A stretch of 64,000 nt of DNA from positions 1,984,001-2,048,000 of the forward strand of contig NZ_CP045740.1 in the NCBI RefSeq assembly GCF_009650765.1, written 5' to 3'. Made by a program: the position numbers and the translations under genes. The first letter of the stretch is position 1; every line of letters begins with the position of its first letter. Origin of the DNA: Streptomyces sp. SUK 48. Lineage in GTDB: Bacteria > Actinomycetota > Actinomycetes > Streptomycetales > Streptomycetaceae. Of the stretch, positions 16,981 through 24,567 are shown piece after piece. Under the pieces are notes generated by a model, which searched no databases, had not been told where the DNA came from, and was given only the letters and a program-made list of their open reading frames with translations.

Positions 16981-17262
16981 ATGGAATCCGAGGACAACGC
17001 CTTACCGGTGCCTGCGCCCTTCATGTTCACCTGCACCGGCTGCTGGCAGCTGCTGGTCCTCCTGGCCGAGAAGGTCTGGGCGGACGCCGGCTGCTTCGCC
17101 GAGCAGATCAACCTCGCGCGGCACATCGCCGCAGAGCACCCGGGCGAAGTGCCCCCGTGGCCCAGCTGCTGTAGACGCGCTCTGCACCAGCCGGGGCGAT
17201 CCACCTGCCGAGCGGCCGAACGCCGACTGGGTCCAGGCACTCAGACAGACCGCTCCCCGTAA
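16981..17262 (+). CDS. Small cysteine-containing protein with a TTA codon; 3' half possibly frameshifted
   Basis: A 93-aa reading frame. The first 62 residues look coding: FTCTGCWQLLVLLAEKVWAD and INLARHIAAEHPGEVPPWPSC. GGGAG precedes the ATG. Codon 8 is TTA (17002-17004), read in Streptomyces only by the bldA tRNA, so translation may be developmentally controlled. After about 17170 the current frame becomes Arg/Gln-rich, whereas the +1 frame (ALCTSRGDPPAERPNADWVQ) looks more protein-like, so a frameshift near 17165-17180 is possible. Function unknown. Confidence 0.6.
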   Translation: MESEDNALPVPAPFMFTCTGCWQLLVLLAEKVWADAGCFAEQINLARHIAAEHPGEVPPWPSCCRRALHQPGRSTCRAAERRLGPGTQTDRSP

Positions 17263-17444
17263 TAAGGGCGTCACCTCACACCGGCCTCAGCGCCCGGCGC
17301 GGGAAGCATGGCTTCCCGTTCTCCCACGGCAAGCAATGCCCCGTGCCGGGTCTCTGCACCATCACCCACGCCGGGTATCGGTGCGGGCCCACACAGATCA
17401 GGCTCGGCACTCGCCGCGCCGTCATTGACAGGAGAGGCACATGA
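17174..17444 (+). pseudogene. Start-less coding-like frame ending on the graspetide precursor start
   Basis: One frame stays open from the codon after a TAG at 17172-17174 to a TGA at 17442-17444 and has no ATG, GTG or TTG before the internal GTG at about 17340. Its second half reads KHGFPFSHGKQCPVPGLCTI then HAGYRCG, with paired cysteines and about 80 percent G/C third bases. The stop overlaps the precursor ATG as ATGA. It looks like the 3' remnant of a small gene once coupled to the precursor, possibly the frameshifted tail of the preceding gene. Inference from codon pattern only. Confidence 0.35.
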
Positions 17445-17737
17445 CAACAGCGCTCGACCACGAAGCGTTTCCGCTCACCCCGCCCGGGGGCACGACCCCC
17501 TACAGCAAGGAGATGCCGTCCGGCCCGGACACCCGGCCGTGGGCGCTGCGGGGCGCCCGCATCCCCGACTCCACCGCGGCCATCCCCGTCCCGGCTCACG
17601 AGTACGACCGGGGACGGCAGGTCAGCATCTCCTACGACGGTGGCCTGCTGACCTGCATGGCCAACACGCACTCGCCGACGGTGCCGGACGGCTCGGTCTC
17701 GAACCCGCCACCGCTGGACGAGGGGCCGAAGGACTGA
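17441..17737 (+). CDS. Graspetide (ATP-grasp-modified RiPP) precursor peptide
   Basis: A 98-aa precursor of the GRASP_targ type (TIGR04186-like). The leader has FPLTPPGG, then RPWALRG (residues 32-38), the usual maturase-recognition signature, and YDRGRQVSISYDGG (55-68). The presumed core is residues 71-98, with Thr71, Thr76, Ser78, Thr80, Ser85, Ser87 as possible ester donors and Asp83, Asp93, Glu94, Asp98 as acid partners. An Asp83-Gly84 pair suits aspartimide formation. GGAG lies 7 nt before the ATG. The stop shares one base with the ATP-grasp start, so precursor and ligase are co-translated. Product structure is not predictable from sequence alone. Confidence 0.88.
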   Translation: MTTALDHEAFPLTPPGGTTPYSKEMPSGPDTRPWALRGARIPDSTAAIPVPAHEYDRGRQVSISYDGGLLTCMANTHSPTVPDGSVSNPPPLDEGPKD

Positions 17738-18702
17738 TGTCCGCGCCCGTTCTGATCGTCGCAGCTCGCGATGACTGGCCCACGGACCGGATCGTCGTCG
17801 AGCTGGAGAGCCGCAGCGTAGAGGTGTTCCGCATGGATACCGCGGACTTCCCGCAGCAACTCGGCCTGGCCGGCCGGATCGACCAGGAGCAGGCGTGGAC
17901 GGGCGAACTCGCCACCGAGTACCGGACGGTGGAGCTGTCCCGGGTCGGCGCGATGTACTACCGCGCCCCCGGGGCGTTCCGGTTCCCCACGGGGATGTCC
18001 GGCCCGGAGGCGCGGTTCGCAGCCGCCCAGGCCCGCGCCGGCCTCGGCGGTGTCCTGTCCGCACTGGACTGTCGATGGGTGAACCATCCCACGGCGATGG
18101 CGCGCGCCGAGTACAAGCCCGTGCAGCTCGCCGCCGCTCGCGCGTGTGGGCTGCGAATTCCAGCCACCCTGATCACCAACCGGCCAGGCGATGTGCAGAA
18201 GTTCGCCGCCGAGGCCGGCGGCCCAGTGGTGTGCAAACCGGTGTCCTCGCCCGTACTCATCGAGGACGGCCGCCTCAAGTCCGTCTACACCAGGCGGCTG
18301 ACCCCGGACGACCTGCTCGACCTGCGCGGGATCAGCACGACCGCGCACCTGTTCCAGGCATGGGTGGACAAGGCGTATGAGGTGCGACTGACCGTCGTCG
18401 GCAGGCAGATGTTCGCCGCGGCCATCCACGCCGACAGCGACGCCGGGCACGAGGACTGGCGCAGCGACTACGGATCTCTCACCTACACGACCAGTGCAGT
18501 GCCAGGGGTGGTGGCGACTGGGATGCTTGCCCTGATGGACCGGCTACAACTGCGTTACGGTGCAGCTGACTTCGTCGTGAGACCCGATGGGCAGTGGACG
18601 TTCCTGGAGGTCAACCCGTGCGGGCAGTGGGACTGGATCGCCGGGGAGACCGGCCTGCCGATCGCCGAGGCGATCGCCGATGAGCTGCAAGGGATCAGCT
18701 GA
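17737..18702 (+). CDS. ATP-grasp graspetide maturase (SAV_5884-type ligase)
   Basis: A 321-aa ATP-grasp ligase that, by family, phosphorylates Asp/Glu side chains of the precursor and lets Ser/Thr or Lys attack, giving macrolactone or macrolactam crosslinks. Visible: N-terminal pre-ATP-grasp domain starting MSAPVLIVAARDDWPTDRI, the acceptor-side YYRAPGAFRFP, the ATP-binding lysine in VVCKPVSSP (about residue 167), and the metal-binding FLEVNPCGQWDWI near residue 292. It shares a base with the precursor stop and with the methyltransferase start, forming a tight three-gene unit. Consistent with TIGR04187 as I know it. Confidence 0.93.
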   Translation: MSAPVLIVAARDDWPTDRIVVELESRSVEVFRMDTADFPQQLGLAGRIDQEQAWTGELATEYRTVELSRVGAMYYRAPGAFRFPTGMSGPEARFAAAQARAGLGGVLSALDCRWVNHPTAMARAEYKPVQLAAARACGLRIPATLITNRPGDVQKFAAEAGGPVVCKPVSSPVLIEDGRLKSVYTRRLTPDDLLDLRGISTTAHLFQAWVDKAYEVRLTVVGRQMFAAAIHADSDAGHEDWRSDYGSLTYTTSAVPGVVATGMLALMDRLQLRYGAADFVVRPDGQWTFLEVNPCGQWDWIAGETGLPIAEAIADELQGIS

Positions 18703-19829
18703 TGGACTGGAAACCGTATGCAGCCGCCCTCGCGGCCGAGGTCACGTATTCGGGCTCGGCCTGGTGGGACCCGGTCAGCGCTACACCCCGGCACCAGCTG
18801 GTGGGGCGCTGGTTCACGCCCGGCGGGGGCGGCTGGAAGATGGTCGAGGGTTCCGCCGACAAGGAGACGTGGGCCCGCGCTGCCTACTCGGACACGACAC
18901 TGGTCACGCGGGTCGGGCCGGTGCACGCCGACCTGGCCGAGCCCGGCCAGACGTACACCGGACTGCCCACCTCGTCCTCCACACATCCGAGCCTGGTCCT
19001 CACAATGCTCCGGCAGGGCCGCCTCGCCCCGGGCGCGCGCCTGCTGGACGTAGCCACCGGCTCCGGATACAGCGCCGCTCTGGCCTGCCACCGGCTCGGC
19101 GCCGAGATGGTGACGACACTCGACGTCGATACGTATCTCTCGGAGGCGGCTGCCGAGCGGCTGGAGCGTATCGGCTACCGCCCGGACGTCGTCGCCGCCG
19201 ACGCCACCGCCGACCTGCCAGGCGTCTTCGACCGGATCGTGTCCATGGTGTCCGTACCCCGAATTCCCGCATCGTGGCTGCGCGGCCTCGCTCCGCAGGG
19301 GCGCCTGGTGACGACGATCGCGGGCACCGGACTGATCGTCACGGCCGACAAGGGGCCCGACGGCGGCGCGATCGGCCGGGTCGAGTGGGACCGGGCCTCG
19401 TTCATGGCCACCCGGGCGGGCGTCGACTACCCGCCCCGCCTCGATGAACTGTTCGCCGCCAGCGGGGAGGACGGCGAGGTGACCTTGTCACCGTTCCCGG
19501 TGCTGAACGTGATGCAGGCGTGGGACCTGTGGTCGATGCTGTCGCTGATGGCGCCGGGGATCGAGCACCGCACCGGCACCGATGACCGTGGGGGCCGCTT
19601 GGCGTGGATGCTGCACTCTGACGGGTCATGGGCGCGGGCCCGGACCGCGCCGGGCGAGCGCACCACGACCGTCCACCAGGGCGGCCCGCGCCGCCTTTAC
19701 GACCTGCTGGACGAAATCCGCTGGCGGTGGCTGGAGCACGGCGAGCTACCCGTGTACGGGGCACAGGTCACCATCAGCCCCGACGGTGTGACGACGCTGT
19801 CGCGGGGCGGCTGGACGGCCACGCTCTGA
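18702..19829 (+). CDS. PIMT-like O-methyltransferase of the graspetide system
   Basis: A 375-aa SAM-dependent enzyme homologous to protein L-isoaspartate methyltransferase, of the kind found with ATP-grasp maturases (TIGR04188-like). It has TGLPTSSSTHPSLVLTMLRQ, corresponding to the PIMT substrate loop, and motif I LLDVATGSGYSAAL (about residue 110), then a 170-residue C-terminal extension beyond normal PIMT. In the Thermobifida fuscimiditide system the equivalent enzyme methylates an Asp that then cyclises to aspartimide. The same reaction here is inference. The start overlaps the ligase stop by one base. Confidence 0.92.
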   Translation: MDWKPYAAALAAEVTYSGSAWWDPVSATPRHQLVGRWFTPGGGGWKMVEGSADKETWARAAYSDTTLVTRVGPVHADLAEPGQTYTGLPTSSSTHPSLVLTMLRQGRLAPGARLLDVATGSGYSAALACHRLGAEMVTTLDVDTYLSEAAAERLERIGYRPDVVAADATADLPGVFDRIVSMVSVPRIPASWLRGLAPQGRLVTTIAGTGLIVTADKGPDGGAIGRVEWDRASFMATRAGVDYPPRLDELFAASGEDGEVTLSPFPVLNVMQAWDLWSMLSLMAPGIEHRTGTDDRGGRLAWMLHSDGSWARARTAPGERTTTVHQGGPRRLYDLLDEIRWRWLEHGELPVYGAQVTISPDGVTTLSRGGWTATL

Positions 19830-19894
19830 CCGGCTCGGGGTACCCGGCCCGTGGATGCGCGGCACACTGAAGACGGCCGACGAGGGAGGGACCG

Positions 19895-20206
19895 ATGGAC
19901 GACGAGCGCCGCGAGCTGCGCCGCCCGGCACGCGGGGAGCGGCGGGCCACCCCGCTCGGCGACCGGCCGGAGCAGGGCGCGCACGTAGACCCGGACACTC
20001 CGCGCGTCATCCAGGAGTGGGACGGGTGCCAGTGGACACCCACCGGTGTCGCCGATGACCGGGGCGCTGCGGCTGCTGAGGCCGGGAGGGACGCGAACGC
20101 CCGTGCCGAGCGCATTCCTCTGCCGGCGTTCGGCAAGCTGCCGCACATGCCCGAACCCTGGCGCCCTACAAAGCGCTTCTACCGCCCCGATACGTCAGGG
20201 CAGTAA
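19895..20206 (+). CDS. Small protein resembling DUF6087, unknown function
   Basis: A 103-aa polar protein with GAHVDPDTPRVIQEWDGCQW in the middle and a C-terminal PWRPTKRFYRPD, a pattern I recall from DUF6087 proteins in Streptomyces accessory regions. GAGGGAGG precedes the ATG closely. It follows the methyltransferase after 65 nt and may be the last gene of the graspetide transcript, since a large hairpin lies just downstream. No enzymatic motif. Confidence 0.65.
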   Translation: MDDERRELRRPARGERRATPLGDRPEQGAHVDPDTPRVIQEWDGCQWTPTGVADDRGAAAAEAGRDANARAERIPLPAFGKLPHMPEPWRPTKRFYRPDTSGQ

Positions 20207-20217
20207 GTCCCATGATG

Positions 20218-20262
20218 GGCCTCGCTCGCCCGTCGCCTCCGAGACGGACGAGTGGGGCCTTC
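20218..20262 (+). terminator. Bidirectional terminator closing the graspetide transcript
   Basis: Bases 20218-20234 pair with 20243-20259 (17 bp with wobbles and one mismatch; core CCGTC/GACGG and CTCG/CGAG, outer GGCC/GGCC) around an 8-nt loop. It lies just after the DUF6087-like gene and, on the other strand, just after the collagen-like remnant, as expected between convergent transcripts. Confidence 0.7.
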
Positions 20263-20266
20263 GCGT

Positions 20267-20520
20267 TCAGTACTGGCGGCGTTGCGGGTCGAGGCTGAGG
20301 GCCCGCAGCGCGCTGGTGGGCGTGTCGTGGTCGGCCCGCCGGGGGTGCTGTCCTTCCGGCAGACCAGTGCGTCGGGATCGTGAGGGGGCGCCTGGAGGGT
20401 CTAGCCGTCGGGGAATGTCTGCCCGTCACGTCCGTCCTTGCCGTCCTCCCCATCCTGTCCGGCGGCCCCGCTGGTCCGGTCGGTCCTTCCAGCCCGGGTG
20501 GTCCGGGTACCAGGCCGGTG
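20267..20520 (-). pseudogene. Decayed collagen-like protein gene
   Basis: Read on the minus strand, one frame encodes GPPGLEGPTGPAG. A shifted frame then gives AGQDGEDGKDGRDGQTFPDG followed by a TAG and TLQAPPHDPDALVCRKD, and a third frame ends SLDPQRRQY with TGA at 20267-20269. Together they spell a Gly-x-y collagen-like repeat plus the Cys-containing tail of small Streptomyces collagen-like proteins, broken by at least two frameshifts and a stop, and lacking its 5' part. It fills most of the gene-free gap after the graspetide operon and marks decayed accessory DNA. Confidence 0.65.
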
Positions 20521-20522
20521 GG

Positions 20523-20864
20523 ATGGTCCGCGCGACCATCTCTGAAGCCGGAAGCCGCCACTGTGGGCGCTGCGGCCAGGACATGAAGCCGGTCGAGAAG
20601 CACGGGTGGTCCAGGTTTCTCAGCTGGCTCGCGCTCCTCGAATTCGGCTCTGTGATCGCCGCGATCGTCGCCGCGGTCACCACGGTGAGCTCCGACAGCG
20701 GCGGCGGCATCGGCAGACTCGTCCTCTGGCCCACCGCCGTGCATCCGGCCTGGCTGGGCATCGTCGCCGCGATCGCCGCGTTCATCGTCACCGCGGGCTT
20801 GGCCGGGTCGGCCGGTCGGCGGGCCGCAGCGGGCACGGCCTGCCCCGAGTGCGCTCGTCGTTAG
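20523..20864 (+). CDS. Small zinc-ribbon membrane protein
   Basis: A 113-aa protein with an N-terminal CGRCG pair, two hydrophobic helices (about residues 32-52 and 78-98) and a C-terminal CPEC, so the cysteines could join into one zinc ribbon on the cytoplasmic side. GGTGGG lies just before the ATG, but the 5' end abuts the collagen-like remnant and the true start may have been lost. Function unknown. Confidence 0.55.
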   Translation: MVRATISEAGSRHCGRCGQDMKPVEKHGWSRFLSWLALLEFGSVIAAIVAAVTTVSSDSGGGIGRLVLWPTAVHPAWLGIVAAIAAFIVTAGLAGSAGRRAAAGTACPECARR

Positions 20865-20935
20865 CTTCGAAGAACTGTCTCGCGTGGGGCAGCGGCTGCA
20901 TTAAGGTGCACGCTCCACCAAGTCCGAGGGGGATC

Positions 20936-22230
20936 ATGGAGACGGCCACCGGCTCACCGAAGGCATCGAAGCCCCCGGAGGCGTCCAAGACCCTCGAATC
21001 GCCCCTGCGCCTCCCCGCGTTCCGGCGGTTCGTGGTGGCGAACGTCGTTTCGGCGAGCGGGTCGGCGATGGCGCCGATCGCGCTCGCCTACTCGGTGATC
21101 GAGGAGGGGGGCGGGGCCGGGTCGCTGGGGGTCGTGCTCGCGGTGAACACCGTGCCCACGATCCTGTTCCTGCTCATGGGCGGCCTGTTCGCGGACCGGT
21201 GGTCGCGCAGCCGCATCCTGTTCCTGGGGAACCTGGCGGCAGCGGGCGCGCAGGGGCGCTGGCCATGACCGTGGCCACGGGGCACGCGACGACGGCGTCG
21301 ATCGCGGCCTGCGGCTTCGTGTCGGGGACGGCGGCGTCGTTCATCGTGCCGGCCACGCAGGGTGTCGTCGCGCAGATCGTCCCCGGGGAACACCTCCAGC
21401 GGGCCAACGCGTTGCTCAGGCTGCCGGGCAACACGGTGAAGGTGCTGGGCCCGGTCGTCGGCGGTTTCGTCGTCGCCCTGAGCGGCGCGGCCTGGGCGCT
21501 GGCCTTCGACGCGTGCAGCTTCGCCGTCGCGGCCGTCCTGCTGCTGGGCCTGCGCCTGGCCGTGCCGCCCGCCGCGGCCGGCGGTGTCCTGGCCGACCTG
21601 CGGGCCGGCTGGACGGGGTTCTGGTCCCGTACCTGGCTGTGGACCTACACGGCCGCCGGGACCGTCCTCGTCGCCGCGTGGCTGGCCGGATTCCAGCTCC
21701 TCGGCCCGCTCGTCGCCGCCCGCCGGTACGCCGGGGCCCGCGACTGGGGCCTGGTCCAGGCGGCGTTCTCCTGCGGGCTGCTGGCGGGGACCCTGGTGTG
21801 CCTGCGGTGGAAGCCGTACCGGCTGCTCGCGGTCGCCGTCGCCGCGGGCGGCGCGCTCGCGCTGCCGCTGGCCGCCATGGCCTGGGGCATGGCGCTGCCG
21901 CTCGTGCTCGGGGCCGCCTTCCTCGCGGGGATCGGGCTCGATGTCGCGGTCGTCGCCTGGACCACCGCGTTCCAGCAGCATGTGCCCTCGGCGGAACAGG
22001 GCCGCATGAGCGCCTTCAACGGGGTCGGCGAACGGCTCGCCATCCCCCTCGGCTACCTCGTCACCGCGCTCGCGGTGCCCGCCTGGAGCAGTCAGGGGGT
22101 GCTCCTGGCCTGCGCCGCGCTGATCGTCGCGGCGACCGTGCTCAATCTCTGCGTCCCGGATCTGCACCGCGTCAACCGGATGCCCCGGGACACCCGCCCG
22201 GCCGCGAGCCCGGCCGGAAACCCCGGCTGA
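20936..22230 (+). pseudogene. MFS transporter gene with a single-base frameshift
   Basis: Two abutting frames encode one major facilitator protein. The first (from ATG 20936) runs through FRRFVVANVVSASGSAMAPIALAYSVIE and the loop GGLFADRWSRSRILFLGN, then ends prematurely at 21268. The second resumes ALAMTVATGHATTASIAACG and continues to 22230 with the remaining helices. Adding one G in the GGGG run at 21253-21256 restores a single frame of about 430 residues. Either the gene is recently inactivated or the base is a sequencing error. The restored protein resembles drug-efflux MFS proteins near RiPP or antibiotic genes. Confidence 0.85.
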
Positions 22231-22334
22231 ACCTCAAATGTTGCTCTGAAGGCGGCCGGTAGGGGGTTCGGGGCGGGCCCCGGGGGTCATGTACGACGCG
22301 TGCGCCGGGGGGCGCGGAGGGGACGGGACGGGTC

Positions 22335-23615
22335 ATGGGGAGACTGGGGACCGGGATCGGCTGGCGGCCGGAGATCGCCGGGGCCGTGGAGCGGATGCCC
22401 GGGATCGACTGGGTGGAGGTCGTGGCGGAGAACGTGTGCCCCGGCCATCTCCCGGAGTCGCTGGTGCGGTTGCGCGAGCGCGGGGTGACCGTGGTGCCGC
22501 ACGGGGTCTCCCTCGGGCTCGGCGGCGCGCGGCGGCCCGACGCCGGCCGGCTCGCGGCGCTCGCCGAACGCGTGGAGGTGCTCGGGTCGCCGCTGGTCAC
22601 CGAGCACATCGCGTTCGTCCGGGCGGGCGGCGCGCTCACCGCCTCGCCGCCGCTGGAGGCGGGCCATCTGCTGCCCGTGCCGCGTACTCGGGACGCGCTC
22701 GACGTGCTCTGCGCGAATGTGCGCATCGCCCAGGACGCGCTGCCGGTGCCGCTCGCCGTGGAGAACATCGCCGCGCTGTTCTCCTGGCCCGGCGAGGAGC
22801 TGACCGAGGGGCAGTTCCTGTACGAGCTGGCCGAGCGGACCGGCGTACGGCTGCTCATCGACGTGGCCAACCTGCACACCAACCACGTCAACCGGGGCGA
22901 GGACCCGGCCGAGGCGCTGGACGCGCTGCCGCTGGAGGCGATCGCCTACGTCCATGTCGCGGGCGGCGTCGAGCGCGACGGCGTGTGGCACGACAGCCAC
23001 GCGCACCCGGTACCGGACGCGGTGCTCGGCATCCTGGCCGACCTCGCCTCCCGGGCCGCCCCGCCCGGGGTCCTGCTGGAGCGCGACGAGGACTTCCCCG
23101 AACCGGCCGAGCTGGAGCGGGAGTTGACGGCGATCCGGAAGGTGGTGGAGGGCGGCCGGCGGGGGGAGGCGGAGGCGCGGCCCGTCTCGCCGGTGCGCGA
23201 GGGCTCCGCCGACACCGAGGACGCCCGTCAGCGGCTCGGCGTCGCGCAGACCGCCGTACTGTCCTCGCTGGTGGCCGGGACGCCCGTGCCCGAGGGGTTC
23301 GACCGGGTACGGCTGGGGGTACAGGCGCGGGCGCTCGCGGCGAAGCGGGCAGACGTGGTGGCGAAGGTGGCGCCGGAGCTGCCGGTGCTGCTGGGGGCGT
23401 CGTACCGGCCGGCGTTCCTGGAGTACGCGGGCCGGCGGCCGATGGGTGCGGGGTACCGGCGGGACGCGCTGGACTTCGCCGCGTTCCTGCTGGCCGGGAA
23501 GCGGCCGGACCTCCCGCGGCGGGAGCTGCGGGAGTGGTGGCTGGACCGCTCCGGCCCGGCGCCTCGGGGGCGGCTGGCGCGGGCGGCGCGAAGGATGCTG
23601 CCGGGGCGGAGCTGA
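22335..23615 (+). CDS. DUF692 / MNIO-family protein with C-terminal extension
   Basis: A 426-aa protein. Residues 1-265 are the DUF692 TIM barrel: GIGWRPEI at the start, [28 protein letters not shown] and [13 protein letters not shown], followed by HVAGG and DSHAHPVP. The His/Asp/Glu set is that of multinuclear non-haem iron oxidative enzymes such as MbnB, which remodel cysteines in peptides. The last 150 residues are a helical extension with [19 protein letters not shown]. The next gene encodes the TIGR04222-like membrane protein, a partner often seen with this type. No Cys-rich precursor is adjacent, so the substrate is unknown. Confidence 0.88.
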   Translation: MGRLGTGIGWRPEIAGAVERMPGIDWVEVVAENVCPGHLPESLVRLRERGVTVVPHGVSLGLGGARRPDAGRLAALAERVEVLGSPLVTEHIAFVRAGGALTASPPLEAGHLLPVPRTRDALDVLCANVRIAQDALPVPLAVENIAALFSWPGEELTEGQFLYELAERTGVRLLIDVANLHTNHVNRGEDPAEALDALPLEAIAYVHVAGGVERDGVWHDSHAHPVPDAVLGILADLASRAAPPGVLLERDEDFPEPAELERELTAIRKVVEGGRRGEAEARPVSPVREGSADTEDARQRLGVAQTAVLSSLVAGTPVPEGFDRVRLGVQARALAAKRADVVAKVAPELPVLLGASYRPAFLEYAGRRPMGAGYRRDALDFAAFLLAGKRPDLPRRELREWWLDRSGPAPRGRLARAARRMLPGRS

Positions 23616-23685
23616 ACCGGCGGAACGCGATCCGCATGTGAAAAATCCTGGCGCCCGCGCCCGCCCCTGGCATACAAAACACCTC

Positions 23686-24459
23686 ATGTTCTGGCTCCTT
23701 CTCCTGCTCCTCGCCTGGGCTTTCACCGGTACGGCCTGCGTCCGCCTCTGTCTCGCGGCGATGCGCGCCGCGGCCACGGACCCCGGAGCACCGGCCGGAG
23801 ACCACGAACTGACCCTGTACGAGACCGCGTTCCTGTCCGGCGGGCCCCAGCGCGTCGCCGACGTCACCCTGCTGTCGATGGCCCGCGGGCGGCGCCTGCA
23901 CCTCGCCCACACCGGCTGGGCCACCGTCGTCGACCCGCTCGGCCGGGACGAGATCGAGCGGTCCGTCATCGGGGCGATCGGCCCGGAGGGCCAGTCCCGC
24001 ATCGCGCCGGTGCGCACCCGCGCCGCCCACGCCGACGCCGTACGGCGCCTCGCCGACCGCCTCGTGCGCAGCGGCCTCGCCGTCCCGGACGCGCACGGCC
24101 CCACCATCGGCGCGGCCGTGCGCCAGGTCCGCGCCGCCGTGCTCGCCGTGCCGGCCCTCGCCGTCGCCGCGCTGCTGCTGCCGGTCCAGGCCGACGCCTC
24201 ACGTCTGATGGCCGGCCTGTGGTTCCTGCTGCCGTTCACGCTGGCGCTGAGCTGCCTGGCCATAGCCCGCTTCGAGGTGCACCCGTACTCGCCGTGGGCC
24301 TCCCCCGCCGGGCAGCGCGTACTGGGCGCGCTGCTGCGGCGGCGCTCCGGTGCCGAGCCGTCCTTCCTCACCTCGGTCGCGCTGCGCGGCATCCGCGCGA
24401 TCGGCGAACCGGAGCTGCGCGCGGCCTTCGCCCACCGCGACGCGCCACACCGGGAGTAG
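23686..24459 (+). CDS. TIGR04222-like membrane protein
   Basis: A 257-aa protein with an N-terminal membrane helix (MFWLLLLLLAWAFTGTACV), a soluble part containing LYETAFLSGGPQRVADVTLLSM, and two helices about residues 150-190. The LSGGPxRVxxxAL-like motif marks the TIGR04222 family, which is often next to DUF692 genes. It lies 70 nt after the DUF692 gene and is probably functionally linked with it. Unlike many relatives, it lacks a long glycine-rich low-complexity tail. Role unknown. Confidence 0.8.
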   Translation: MFWLLLLLLAWAFTGTACVRLCLAAMRAAATDPGAPAGDHELTLYETAFLSGGPQRVADVTLLSMARGRRLHLAHTGWATVVDPLGRDEIERSVIGAIGPEGQSRIAPVRTRAAHADAVRRLADRLVRSGLAVPDAHGPTIGAAVRQVRAAVLAVPALAVAALLLPVQADASRLMAGLWFLLPFTLALSCLAIARFEVHPYSPWASPAGQRVLGALLRRRSGAEPSFLTSVALRGIRAIGEPELRAAFAHRDAPHRE

Positions 24460-24567
24460 GGGGCGCATCGGAGCACTGGGGCCGACACCCGCCGGGCGGT
24501 GCTTGCCTTCCCCGGCGGCGGCACGAAACATCCCTGGTGTCCGTCGCGGTGACCGAAGGGGTGCCGA

